Positions 34,943-47,959 of a stretch of 64,000 nt of DNA are shown piece after piece. The DNA comes from Hermatobates lingyangjiaoensis (taxonomy: Eukaryota; Arthropoda; Insecta; Hemiptera; Hermatobatidae), in the NCBI GenBank assembly GCA_026182355.1, contig JAPFBL010000222.1, positions 711,001-775,000 of the forward strand. Reading direction: 5' to 3'. Under the pieces are notes generated by a model. It was given only the letters and a program-made list of their open reading frames with translations, searched no databases and was not told the DNA's origin. The number at the start of each line of letters is the position of its first letter. Position 1 is the stretch's first letter. Made by a program: the position numbers and the translations under genes.

Positions 34943-35138
34943 TTTGTTAAACACGACAGAGTAGTTCCTGTCTATAAGTTTCTTCTGGAGAACTTCGATT
35001 TGCCGAAAAACAGTTTTTTCGTTGTTAGAACAACGGTTGAGGAGGTCTGCAATTGTAGTCCACGCGTTTCGATTACTTTCCGTGGTCATCTTCAGGAGAT
35101 CAATAGTGGTGGGGTGGGTGGGATATATATATATATAT
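34903..35138 (-). pseudogene. PLE N-terminal end fragment K with hammerhead-like core at its start codon
   Basis: Between (TA)n 34903-34932 and 35121-35138. The minus strand has a hammerhead-like core (35095-35066) whose CTGAAGA box runs into the ATG at 35089-35087. The frame then reads about 50 residues of a PLE-type N-terminal helix (A-D-L-L-N-R-C, then Q-I-E-V-L-Q-K-K-L-I-D-R, then V-F-N-K-T) before entering H-T-H-I-Y-I-Y from GT and TA repeats. It shows the start of the PLE ORF inside the terminal segment. Confidence 0.6.
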
Positions 35139-35350
35139 GTGTGTGTGTGTGCGTAAATTAACTGTAATAATTATATATAATTATAATATATCATAAATAT
35201 ATAATTCATAATTATATAATAATCAATACACACAAATATATATGTTAAATAATTTTATTTTTGTTGAACACTGCTTTATAATACCATATTATTTAATGAT
35301 AATATAATTAAATATAATTATAATGACAAAACATAATATTATTTAACATA

Positions 35351-38300
35351 TACATTTATTATGTATTGGTTATTATATAACTATGTACTATATAAGTATA
35401 ATGTATTATGATTATATTACATAATACATATATTTTTTATACAACAAAACATATATTACAAGATATTAAAGGTAATTATAATTATTTGTGGCATTGCACT
35501 CTTCCCATATTTTTGTGCCAAAATTAAGTCAACGGGACAAGCATACGACATACATACTCGTATATTACTCCGCTTACTGCAACTACTTCTCTGTCTATTG
35601 AATATGTTCATTCAAAACATTTTAAATACACATCGTTTCTGAAATCTGTGCCTCAATTTTTCCTTTAATGGTATTGCAGCCTGACAATATACCAGGACCT
35701 GATATATATGGCTAGAAAATAGATTATGAAATATATCACAGCAGGTCATCTTTATATGCAACAAGTGGTAAATGATGGACATTTTCTCAGAATAGCACTG
35801 CACATGTGTAATAACTAATTTTATATAAGCATTTATTTCAAGTTAGAACAGTTTGCATAGAATTTCTATCCCATGTATTAAAAATCTAAAACTATTTTCA
35901 ATGTTAAATCATCGATATTGACTGATATGTACCACTAAAATACTCCTTTGAAAACCAGAAATCGAGCCTAATTCTGAATTTTTCATTGAATTTTCAGTAC
36001 AATGTAATAACTTTCTAAATAGATTGACTATGACCATAATAATATTGCTTCTGACAATATTATTAGCGTAATAATAATATTATTGCGCCTGTAAAATAAT
36101 AATAGCATAATAACTAAAAGGAAGGTATCAGACTTTGTAATATTTTGCACAAGAACGCATTACTTAGACTATTTCTTTGCTTTTTAGAAATTATGCCATA
36201 ACTTTTATTATCACCATTGCATTTACGACTATATCTGCCAGAAAACAACGAGCTTTTTTTTACAATCTAACATAAAAAAGTACATTCAATAGGACAACTA
36301 ATAATGATTATATGGTTCTGAATTAAAAACGAACTAACACCATAAAGGATGCATATACAAAAGAGACTAATTGAATAATAGTTTTTAATAAAGTAAAGTG
36401 AATTTCTATAGTAGATGGTTCAACAATTCTTTAATGTTTACGATCTGTAATATTTCAGAATAGAAATGATCATTTGTAAGCAATTCAGCCGGTTACCCTT
36501 GAGCAGAAGGTATATTCCATTATTCTGATATATCTATCAGATAAAAGATCTAGAACAACTTGGAATTTGTTGTTTGCCAATTTTTTGGCAGTTCTTGCTA
36601 ATGAATTCAAGTAAGAAAGAATGTTTATGTATTTCTAAGGGAGTATAGGGTTTATATATCATTCGGGTTATATTATTGGAAGCATTAAAGAGATGCAAAG
36701 GGATAGCCTAGCAAAGCAACACGTTTTTCTTCCCATATTTTTACTCTACCTAAAGATGTAGATTTATCTGACACTTCCAAGGTTTTTTTTCAACAAAAGC
36801 TTGTCTAAGATTTATTGAAAAAAAAAGTACAATTTTTTTAAAAAAAAAACTATTATCATTGATTACTTGTTTTAATTAAAAGTAATCAACTTTATTTTTA
36901 TTACGATTTCTTCGATCAAAATATTAAAAACCTAATAATGGAAAACTTTTATATCTGATTTAGTAAGCATGAGCTACTGCAATTTTTAAATTTCAGTTTA
37001 ATTTTTTTCATCAACAAGTTTAATAGTTCTATAAAAAAAACAGCACGTAACCTTGCGTTTATATTAAAACCAAATCCTTCAATTAAGACGAGGCTTCTTG
37101 CTTCATTATAAAGTAAAAGAAAAAATGCCATGTTTTTTTTCTTCCTTTCCTTTTTTTTAATAACTTAACCAAACACTGTTACGAAACATATTTAAGAATT
37201 GTCATGTAGAAGGATGAAAGATCATAAAAAAAACAAATAAAATAAAAATGCATTAACTTTATGTAAAATGATGGTAAAACAAACTACTATGAACCAATAT
37301 ATTTCACTAATACTGCCCCTAAATTTGTAATTTAGTACATTCGTGTTTTGAATAGTTCATGGCAAACTGATTAACTATTTTGTTAACAGATTATAAAAGC
37401 ACAACTTTTCTGGGTATTCCATTGGCTACCTATTCAAGATTGAGTAAACATTATACATACTTAACTTAATATGAAAGAAATTAGTTGTCAAGTTATAATG
37501 ATTTTTCATGCAGTTAAGTAATAGTTAAAAGTGATTGTTATTCGTATGTTTTTTTTAAATCGAACTTATAAATATAATTAGGAAATAAAACATAAAATTT
37601 TTAGTATAATTCTACGGCAAATAAAACAAGAATGGTCTGTTTTAATTTTGTTCGTCAAGTTTATTTCGGAAGTGTGATATAATGGGTTACCAAAAATACA
37701 AAAACAGAATCGTGCTCTAACTTTGATAGATATGTCAAAGTCTTCAAAATATTCAAGAATGAGTTATGCTGTATGGACCAGAAGTAAAACCTAGACAATC
37801 AGACGTGTTTTGATAGAATTTTCCAATTATGAAATGTTCGCAGGGAGTCCCAGAACTATCAAGGAAATGAAAGATGAAAGCCGGTCGGTCAATTTGCAAG
37901 GGAGTCATAGAAAATCATGTTTTGCACACCGAAAAAATGCACCGATCTCAGTAATAGCTATTTAAAATAGATTCACTTGAAAAAATGAAGACATTTCTAA
38001 AAAACTATAATCTGATGTGACAAGCTGAGTGACTTCATTAAACTCATTATAACTATGCATTAAAATATAATTTAATTATTTACTAATTAATGTTTACCTC
38101 GACCTTTATCTAAATTTGTAAATATGCTATGAAAGCATTTGTTCACCCTTTGATTCTTACATATCGGTGATTTGAGTTCACTTGAACTCAAAATTCATCT
38201 TTTTTTTTTTAAGAATCATATTGGATAGTTCACAATCATATTTATGATTATGATTAATATTAACATAACTGCTTGAATTTTATATAGAAAAAATACCTCA

Positions 38301-38553
38301 TTTCTTGCATAAAGGAAAGCCTAGTCAGGCAATCAGTGGCATAATGGCAAAAAAGTTGGGCGCAACGTACCAAAGGCCTTCTAACAAAGGAACATTTTCC
38401 TAGTATACAAAAAACACTACCAATTCACCACCTTGAAATAAACTATAAACTATCCTAATATATGACAGGACATGGGACATTTAAAGAATACCTAAAGAAG
38501 TTAAAAACACCTCCTAGCCCGTCATGTACATGTAAGGGGGTGCCAGCCCTATC
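35351..38553. other. AT-rich DNA; possible LINE C-terminal scrap
   Basis: 37395-37450 (plus) reads F-H-W-L-P-I-Q-D then V-N-I-I, resembling the conserved LINE C-terminal L-H-W-L-P-V segment; short and uncertain. Nothing else recognised. Confidence 0.35.
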
Positions 38554-38561
38554 TCCTAGAC

Positions 38562-38895
38562 CAGAGGTTCTTAACCTTTTGGGGTACCAAACCCCACCAG
38601 TTTCATAACCGCATTCACCGAACCCTTCTTTAGTGAAAAATAAAATATGTTTTTTTTTTCAAATTCAAGTCATAGGCGTATGTTTTTTTTTACTGGTGCA
38701 CAAAGTGAACTGTGCATGAATATGACCTTGTTCAAAGAACAAAACCAACACATGACATGAAATCACAACAAATTGCATATATGCAAATCAGTCTGATTTC
38801 TGCTGAGGAACTCCTTGGCGGAGGCTCCGAAGAACCCCCTGAGACCAACTCATCAAACCCCTAGGGTTCGATCAAACCCAGGTTAAGAACCACTG
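38562..38895. mobile_element. Non-autonomous hAT element (MITE) with target duplication
   Basis: 334 bp with terminal inverted repeats CAGAGGTTCTTAACC and GGTTAAGAACCACTG (14 of 15 match). It is flanked by exact 8-bp duplications TCCTAGAC at 38554-38561 and 38896-38903, as expected for hAT transposition. No transposase inside; it would need one in trans. Confidence 0.92.
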
Positions 38896-39127
38896 TCCTA
38901 GACACTGTGTATGAGTGTATGAGGTAACCACATTATCTGAGGTAATCACAAAGACTGGCTTTCATTCAAAAAGTTTTACTTACTAGAGAGAAGTGGTCGA
39001 TTAGGCCTTCCTCATTAATAGAAAACAATTTTATGAAGGATTTCTTTCATTTTTGTAGAGTTCTAAACTTTAAGAATATTTCAATCGAAAGACATTTCAT
39101 GCATGCATTATCCGAGAAAAGTTTTTA

Positions 39128-39138
39128 GTTATTATTAA

Positions 39139-39172
<34 letters not shown>
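39128..39172. repeat. (ATT)n microsatellite
   Basis: Near-perfect ATT/TTA repeats. Confidence 0.9.
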
Positions 39173-39174
<2 letters not shown>

Positions 39175-41749
39175 TCTAGCACATTAACTTAACACGACAA
39201 AATGTTTATTTCATAAAAAAAATTGTAAGTGTAAAATGTAAATGAACAAAAGTGTAGAATGAAAAATTATTGTACAAAATGTGTAATTAATGCATGTAAT
39301 ACAATGTGGAACATGCTGCAATATTATTTAAAAATAAAAAAGACAAGCACATTAAATATATACAAATGTATTCATCATACCAAATATATAGTTTCGTAGT
39401 TTATAACTTAATATTACTGATTCTGTTTAATAACCGCATACATTAATGATAGCTCTTTAAAAGTCAATGTATTCTTATTCCAGAATAGTTTTCTCAATTT
39501 ATGGCCCAAAAGAATAATGTTTACTTCCACTGTTCCCTAGGTATTTTGCATATCCAATTTAAAGGCAGAACCACAGAATTGTAATCAAAATCGTATAGAC
39601 TGATTTAAACTAAAAAACAAAAATAGATTTTCTTTCCACATAAGTATATACAGAGTAGAGTAGACTATTGTTCCATTGCAAAGCTAATATTTGTTTAAAT
39701 ATGTATTTACGTCATCAAACTTTCTTGATTCTTATGATACTTGATTGCACACAAAGATACAAACATACATACACCACATATACATGTCTACTCCTTTATT
39801 TCCAACTTACTCTCAAATGGATGTTGATCTGTAAGAATTATACCGTGCTTTATCAATGAATCTTCTGGTCTACACCCTACACGACTACTCATCAAAAACC
39901 CCACACCAAAGTCTTTACTTTAATACAATATCCTGTTTCATAAATTAAAAGTTTTATTTATATCCTGTTATTTTAATTTATAAAATATGCAAACACTTTA
40001 GATATTTTTAATTAATATAATACATCATTGGATTAAGAAAACAAAATAATTTATGTATACGAAAAGACGTACAGAATATTAATTGGTGATTCCCACTCCC
40101 TCTGAATTAAATTACAAGCCTATAACTTTTATAGACCCTACAAGTTATTTTAACTTCCTCAGATTAAAGAAAAAGAAGCCCTCCTTGGCGCAGGTGAAAT
40201 ACATAATGAGTCTTAGTATATGACACATGTATTCGTAAAAAAAAATATTTTCTTTCAATCTAAAGTTATTTTTTGCAAATAACAAAATATTTCATCAACT
40301 TTTATTTCTTGCGTTTTTAATTTTTTTTATATTAGTTTACAAATATAAAATAATATAAAAAATACCTGTATGTGTTAAACAAATAACTAAATTCATATAA
40401 TTTTTTTTACAACTATAAGCAACAGATTTATTGTTAATTGTACTTAACGGTATGAAATTTATTTTCTTTTTACATTTTATGAAAGTTTTTCATAGCTGGC
40501 ATTTAGATTAAATTACATTGTGATTCATACAATAGAACGCATTTGGTACTCATTCATATTATTTATATAGTAATTTATAAATAATATATAGTAATTTTAT
40601 ATTACTATATTAATTTATATATTAAAAATATATTTTATATTAAATTTTATAATGTAATTTAAGTCAAACCAATCTGATTTAAAATATTAAATTCAAGTTC
40701 TTCGAAAATTACTTTTTCAAATACTTTTTTTTACTTTGAGGAATGTATTGCAAAAAAAAGTGTGCAAATATTACTGTTTACTTCAAACATAATATGTGCG
40801 AATTAATAATTTATATACAAACAGAAACTAGTATGCTCATACTGATTAGTATAGTCATAGTCAATATCATGAATAGAGACATTAAAAAGTGCTTATCATA
40901 TATAAGAAGACAAGTTTCAGAACAATATGGAATTTTAATGAGGTATATTCAAATATACTCAACTTATTCGTATATTTTTATAAGTAATATAAAGAACTAA
41001 TAAGTTACAATAAAAATTGTATTTTTCGTTTATTTTTTGATGTTATCAAATTTAATATTTATTATTAGATGAAATTATAATAAATATGAACAAAGGTGGA
41101 AATATTTAATTGGAGAAAATTTTAATTTCTCTAGAACTAAACAATAAATATTGATTGATTTTATTACATTTTGTCATTAGTAGTAATTATAACAGTGGAA
41201 ACAATACCATAACATTAATATGCAACGATAAATAGGAAAGTAATTTAGAAAAGTACTTTGATAAATGATCCACTCAAATCAGAAACTATATAGCATTAAA
41301 TTTTAAGAAAGCTCTTAGAAGACCATTGAATTCTCATACGGCATCGATGAAAAGGTGAAGAAAAATATAATAATGCTTGAGAGTTTTGAGAAGTTTTGGA
41401 TGATTAAATATAACGATCAACAGGTTTAAATAGATGTTTAATTCAACTCAATTCCTTGAAAGCTAAATGATTTTAAACACAATGAAATTTTGGATAAAAT
41501 CAATATGGATAATCTGGTTAATACAAACGTTCGATGAACAGGCAATAATTATTCTAAGCACATTTGATAGTTATTTAGAGATACAGCTATAATCTGCACA
41601 AATTATCGTATTTAACATTAAAATCAAACTTAAAAATATTCTAAATACTCAAATGATATACTACTGAAAGTAACTCAAATCTTCTCATCCATTAGCAGTT
41701 CTTTGAAATGGGATTAATACATACAATGAAGCTGTTGCTTAATAACTAA
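39173..41749. other. AT-rich DNA without recognised genes
   Basis: Frames at 39668-39859 and 40743-41000 show no motif. The far end may contain decayed satellite units. Confidence 0.45.
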
Positions 41750-42039
41750 GGTGGAAAGTAGTTCTGAAAACACTATTATATTCCTAATCAAATACATTGG
41801 TAAGTAAAATCCTGTAAATTCCTCAAAGACATCACTCTATTAAAGTTTAATGAAATAGAATATGATGAATATAATTACTGAAACAAATATTATAACTCTC
41901 AATCGAGTTCAACACTAAGTATAATACTGTAAATCACTACAAACCCCTATTTAATTAATGAAAGATTCAAATAAAATTACAGAATCAAATAACATTATGA
42001 TGTAGAGAATGATGGGTACTATTCTTAATATATACAAGC

Positions 42040-42557
42040 AGAAATACCCGGCGTTGCCCGGGTCTAGAAGTTTTAAGTATAAAATATGAAATGATCGAAA
42101 TGAAAATTGGGTTCAATATTATTTTATGCATTTTTGTCTTACGATTCTTCATTCATGATCTACAGTCCCTTGGACGTTTTTTAACATTTTCAGGAGAATA
42201 GTGGTACCTAGGCTATGAAAGAAGCATCCTAGAGCAAAAAATCATTAAATAACATTGAGTTCGATTTTTATTTCCAACATTTCATATTTTATCCATTAAG
42301 GCCGTAGACGCCATATTTCTTGAGAAAAAATGCAAAAACTAAAAATTGGCAAATTTTTCAGGTTTTTGGGCCTTAGGGGGCCGGGGTTAAGCTGCCCCCC
42401 AGAGATTAATAGCCTAAAACCACCCCAAGACCTATAGAAAGTGCCTTGCAAAAGAATTTTTGAAAAAGGTCCATTTTAGGCCGAATGCATAAGGTACAAA
42501 CATACATACTCGTACATACATACAGAGCCACGAAGAGAATTTATATATAGATGCAAG
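42040..42557. repeat. Repeat R copy 1 (partner 43033-43336)
   Basis: The two copies share about 300 bp (42260-42556 and 43036-43336) almost unchanged, including TTAAGGCCGTA, GGGGGCCGGGGTTA and CAGAGCCACGAAGAGAA, ending TTATATATAGAT. Copy 1 extends 220 bp further, to a GCGTTGCCCGGGT motif. Class not recognised. Confidence 0.75.
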
Positions 42558-42564
42558 TATAATT

Positions 42565-42845
42565 GTTTGAAAATTATGATGTGAAACTTATGAAAATTTG
42601 TTTGATAATGTTGAACTTGTGACAAAAAATTAATTTTTGCAATTTATAATTGAAAAACTTTATTGTGAACTCATTACAAAGAATTAGAAATCTAGGTCTA
42701 ATTTAAAATGTTTGAAAATTATACTATGAAGTTTGTGACAAAAATCGTTTGAATATTAAAATGTGAAATTTGTGATGAAAAATGTTTAAAAATTATAATG
42801 TGAATGTTTAAAAATTATAATGTGAAATTTGTAACAAAAAATTAG
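42565..42845. repeat. Degenerate tandem repeat, unit about 37-42 bp
   Basis: Variants of TGTTTAAAAATTATAATGTG followed by AAATTTGTGACAAAAA repeat between the two copies of repeat R. Confidence 0.6.
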
Positions 42846-43032
42846 AGATCATTCAAGAATTTCTGGTACCGGATTGTTTCCAATTGAACTAAGCGTGTGG
42901 AAATATTATCATAAAGATTAACCTACCTGCGGCCGCTATTATCAATTAAAGTCAAAATGTAAACAAACAGGCTATACAGGAAACCTTATCTATTATAATA
43001 TTTTTGGGATATTACCTGAACCACAACTCTGA

Positions 43033-43336
43033 TTTTCGATTTTTATTTCCAACATTTCATATTTTATTCATTAAGGCCGTACACGACATATTTCTTGACA
43101 AAAAATGCAAAAACTCAAAATTGGCAAATTTTTGAGGTTTTTGGGCCCTAGGGGGCCGGGGTTAGGCTGCCCCCCAGAGTTTAATAGCCTAAAACCTCCC
43201 CAAGACCTATAGAAAGTGCCTTGCAAAAGAATTTTTGAAAAAGGTCCATTGTAGGCCGAATGGATAAGGTACAAACATACATACATACACACATACATAC
43301 ATACAGAGCCACGAAGAGAATTTATATATAGATATA
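43033..43336. repeat. Repeat R copy 2
   Basis: Same orientation as copy 1. The small minus-strand frame at 43071-43298 lies inside it and is not a gene. Confidence 0.75.
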
Positions 43337-43404
43337 TGATAACTAATAATCAAGTTGAACGAAAAGTATGCTACATTAAATCAACACAAACTTTCAGTCT
43401 ATTA

Positions 43405-43770
43405 GGGGCCAGGATAGTTCAGTGGTTAATGTGCTCACCTATGAACTGGTGGTCCGGGGTTCGATACCCACTCTGGTCCTAAATTTATTCCCGTGGTAGG
43501 TAAATAAATCAGAGCACGTCGACTTTCGAAGAGGATATTGAGACGTCTATCACGAGTTAGTACGATGTCATGTAATCGTTAAAGATCCCTACTCAAAATA
43601 CTCTTGAGTTAGGCAAAGTTTTAGGCAAAAGCTCCCAGTATAGAATTAATCTTCATTGTGTGTTATCACAAAACACCCAACGTATGGCCTGTGTGTGTAC
43701 CTTTGTGGGACTGCCATTGCAACCTACCGCTTATTACGTCTACTACTGCTCCCAGTCTAATAACGTAGGA
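43405..43770 (+). repeat. tRNA-derived SINE, copy S3 (full head)
   Basis: Starts GGGGCCAGGATAGTTCAGTGG (A box), with the GGTTCGATACCC B box about 40 bp on. The body carries the same blocks as S1 and S2 and a tail with TCTTCATTGTGTG.TATCAC also seen beside S2. Confidence 0.8.
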
Positions 43771-44640
43771 TTGAGATAAAATTACTATAGTCAATGATGT
43801 TATGAGGAGAAAAATTATTAATACTATTCCCAAAATATATAGTTAGCTCTTAATATGGTAAATGCTAAGTATAGCCCCTGATTCACAATCTCCATTTCAT
43901 TAACACTGGATTGAAATAAAATTACTTATTAAATAATGTTATGAGATGGAATATTATGGATAGTATTCCTCATATAAATATTATATAGTCCGAATTTTAT
44001 ATAGGTCCAACTTTAAGTTTATCTTTAAAAGTTAATGATCCCTTAACTCAGGTTTAATATAAAATTAATCTATTGAACCAAGCCATTAGATGGAACATGC
44101 TGAACCCTAGATTCGGAACGAATATTGTATCACTACATCCAATTCAACGTTATGACACTGTAAATTACTACAATTCTACCATTCTATCAAAGCAGATTTG
44201 ACATGGTAACAATTGCCTCCAATAAAACGAGGAGAGAAAATATGATGAATATTCTTCCTGAAATAAATATAGAACACTTAGCCAAAACAACAATGACTAA
44301 AATACTCTAAATATCTAATATAACTAAGTCTGACATGAAATTTATTCCACTCGTGAAACCAAAATGTGGATTATAGGAAGTACTATTCACAAAAAACTAA
44401 TTAATGAAATGTTATTCTACTACAACGACTACTATACTATTGCAAATTAGTACATGTTATATTAAAACATATATTTTATTGAATTATGTTTTACAATTGA
44501 ACAAAAAGGCACAGAATGATGGAAATCATTTCTGAATTCAGTATTATAATTTGTAATTACATTCAACACTAAATTACGTATTCTAAATTATTACCAATGA
44601 ACGCAAAAAAACTCTGGCCAGAAAGGTAACATAACTTGTA

Positions 44641-46266
44641 CTGAATTGAATTTGTTTTTAAAAAAGAACCCTAAGAACATTTCAATTGCTTGGTGAGTGA
44701 TCGCTTTTTATTAGAACAAATTCCTTAAATTTGATTACCGAACTCTTCCGAATGTGTAATGCAGTAGAACAAGATCTACGTCACTTAAAACAAAAGATCT
44801 TAACCTTTTAAATATGTTCTCTAAAATAAAAATTGGTTCGATCATATCATTCTTTAATTAATTTTTTTTATTTACTTCTTATACAGTATATAAAAACTAC
44901 TTGATTTTAAAGTAATGAGTTATTAATTACCTTTTATTGAGGTATATGTGTTTTAATTAAGACATAAGACTTCTTAAAAGAAACCAAAGAGAAGCAACGT
45001 TTTAAAATTATTTTTTTGCCCCATCCAAGTTGTGATCATAATTTTCTGAAGAGTTTGCTGTGCTATACTATCTCACATTATCGGAGAAATATTAAACTGA
45101 ATTAAGTATATCTCAGTAGCTAAGTGAACAAATTTCTAGTAGATGTTTGTCAAATATTTTTAAATTCTCCCTTTGTAGATATAGTATTCTTCACAACTGT
45201 TAGTTTAGTTGAAATGAGCTTTGGAATTGGACTCAGTTGTTTTTGTCGCGTTTTAATTGCTTTCTTCTTTCTCTATTTTTCAGTTCCACCCGTGTGAAAG
45301 ATGTAAGTAATACAAACATTTTCCAGACTGCAGGATGTTTTTATTTTTCCAAACACTTCAAAATCAAGTTATTTAAACTATTTCCATTCTTAATTGGTCA
45401 GTATATCAGACCAGAACTGTTAACTTGGTTTCGTGTTTTTGTATTTACTTCGATGCCACCCGTAAAATAACAATGAAGGGCGATATATCTTACCAACATA
45501 TAGGTCCACCATGTTTATTCAGTCATTTTTTTTATTTTCATCTCTCAAAGAGTCATTTCCATTTTGTAAAAAAAAAAACAGAAAATTAATGATTTTTGGT
45601 ATAAATTTCTAAGAGGGAGATTTTTATAAGTCTTTTAATTCTGGAGGTAGTACAGTTAATGACTGATCCAATTATCACTACACATACTTGGTTTTGTATA
45701 TCACACGCTCGGTGAAGATATTTTTGGTTTTACTACAGCAGTAATAATACATTTGTAATGGTAAAGTGAACATTTTGTGTTTTAGACCCTACCATATGTT
45801 CTATGAAATAATCTCTTACAGCAGAACACTCCTTTTGTTCCCTTATCCAGTGGATTTGTTACAGTCCTCTTCGAATTTAATCTTTCATCTGAAGAACTTC
45901 CAAGAGTATTTCTGTAATAGTTTTTGGTTAATTTTTTTCACCTTTAGAAATGCATAAGAACCGCTTTAGTTAGATTTATACTCAGACAGTTCTGCATTAC
46001 TCATCTTTAAACAATTTGGAAAGCAGCTAAATGATCTGAAAGACAGTCCCTTCCAGGATTTTTCATCTTCTAATGAAAGTTCTTCTGCATATCCATCAGT
46101 AATGCAAACATCATTATACAGAGTATTCAGTGGGTCTTACACAACTAATAATTAAAATAAAGGCGACAGCATACCACGTCAAGAACATCCTCTAGTGTTT
46201 ACAACTGTGGTACAGCAATTAGTCTTTATGATTTTAAGGTCTAGTCAATTTTTGTGGATTACCTCA
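44641..46266. other. AT-rich DNA holding copy 2 of the dispersed repeat (45600-45870)
   Basis: 45600-45870 matches 25930-26190. Frames at 45237-45470 and 45766-45957 show no domain. Confidence 0.5.
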
Positions 46267-46466
46267 TATATATATATATATAAAGCTTGTATGTGTAATG
46301 TAATGAATTATGGACAGCTGTTGCATTTGCTATCTCTCACCACGAAAAAAGCAATAACAAAACTGAAAAGTCTTTCCATGGAGTTAATAAAAGTGGAAAT
46401 GGGTGAGAAATTTATGTATATATATATATAATATATATATATGAGTGTGTGTGTGTGTGTGTGTAC
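46267..46466 (+). mobile_element. Probable PLE N-terminal end fragment between TA tracts
   Basis: (TA)n 46267-46282, then a plus-strand frame ending in K-L-K-S-L-S-M-E-L-I-K-V-E-M-G and running into (TA)n 46417-46441, followed by (GT)n to 46466. The helix resembles the K-L-E-K-L-N-R-K-R run of family D. Confidence 0.45.
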
Positions 46467-47959
46467 TGATTCATCGAATCAATTGCGTCTATCATGAACT
46501 TCTACATTCAATAGTTAAGTATAGTGATTCCTTTAAGTCATCTAAATGTCTCTATTCTGTCATAAGGTTGTCAGATGATGCAGAAATTCGGGATCATAAA
46601 ATCAACGAAGAAGTAGAATAACATTAATTGTTTTGCAATAAAAAATTAAAGAATACATTTCCCATACTTGAATATTACATAAATATTATGGGATTTCTAA
46701 GTATATCAAGAACTAAACTCGTATCGGATATTAAGTTTTGTGCAAGGGTCCTACAGTAATTTGATTAAAACAGTTAGAAAACGTCTTAACATGGAAAGCA
46801 TCAAAACATATATGCTTGATTGGCGATGATTTTTTACATTAAAAAATTGATATTTCAAGTTACCATACTTACTCATTAAAACATTCCTATTTATTTAATT
46901 AATTAAATTAAATTTTGTTAATATTTTTTCTGTTTTGTTAATATCACTTTTAACTCATTTCTTATTTTTTAAACAGGTTGACTAGTGTTTCTGTTTTTCA
47001 ATATTTAAAAACAAATTTTTTATCTACTTTATTTACTAATTGAAACTCAGAAGTTTAAATATGTCTAGGTATAATATGGAGAGCAGGTCACATAAGTGAC
47101 CTCGCTAGTAATCCAAATCTTTGTCTGTGAATCACCCCATAAAATATATATCTAAATTAACATATTAGTTTTGAAAAGAAATGGTTACTCTCGGTTGGCA
47201 TTGGTTGTTTCAGTTTACTGTATTCCACTTTATGAACGTTAGTAAAAAATGATTGAGCATCTAGATAAATCATTATTACGTTCTCACAGAGTGCTTCATT
47301 ATATTTAATGCTACTTTAAAGGAGGAGGCAATTCACATAATAACATTGTGTTAAAAATTGAAATCATATGACGCCATTACAGAGTGCAAACATATAAAAC
47401 ATACATCAAAAATACGTCTTCAATGAAGTAACTTGCATCATTTCTCACTATGTGTTATTTCTGTGTAACCTAATTTGCTGTTCTCATGAACTGTTTTTTT
47501 TTTAATAACATATAATTAAAACTGTCAACGTCAATATATGAGTTATTTAAAACTATTTCAAATATGTCCTTAACAATAGAAGCCATGGTACATAAAACCT
47601 ACAAAAGTAACCTGGAACTGGGAAATTTTTTAATGCTACTATTAAAAAAAAAAATAAATCAAGAATTCACTAAAAGCTGTTACTATAATAACGTATTTAA
47701 TACAATCTTAAAGGAATACCTACAAACAAGACAAAAACAGAAAAAAAATTGAAAAAACCCTTGGAACGGTACACAAATTATATTACACTCAGCAACACAA
47801 TTTTGATGAAAGGAAATTGACAAGTATAGCCAAAAGAAGAATCAAATGCAAAAAATAACAATTATAAAATAACTGTAAACACTTGTTACAGAATTACTTG
47901 TAAGCAGTCTATTTTTGAGAAATAATCAACCAAATAAGCCCTCCGTGGAAAGGAATAAC
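46467..47959. other. AT-rich DNA without recognised genes
   Basis: 47564-47752 is a 62-codon Lys-rich frame shortly upstream of a PLE endonuclease scrap; it may be decayed PLE coding sequence, but no motif supports this. Confidence 0.4.

Larger units (their letters stand above)
41750..44640. repeat. Diverged satellite, period about 142-147 bp, interrupted
   Basis: The block CT.TAAAT.A.TAC recurs at 44158, 44305, 44447 and 44593 (spacings 147, 142, 146) and at 41927 before the interruption. A linked ATAAAATTA..., AATGTTATGA.G..GAA.AT and TATTC.T.A.ATA motif set recurs in the same order between them. Units are heavily diverged. Repeat R (42040-43336) and SINE S3 (43405-43770) interrupt the array. 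Confidence 0.65.

Noticed and set aside
37620..38030. A possible transposase relic (plus strand)
   Set aside because: Some coding-like stretches, but no motif I could tie to a family.
43405..43480. A functional tRNA gene
   Set aside because: A and B boxes are present, but the sequence continues into a body shared with two other copies, so it is a SINE head.
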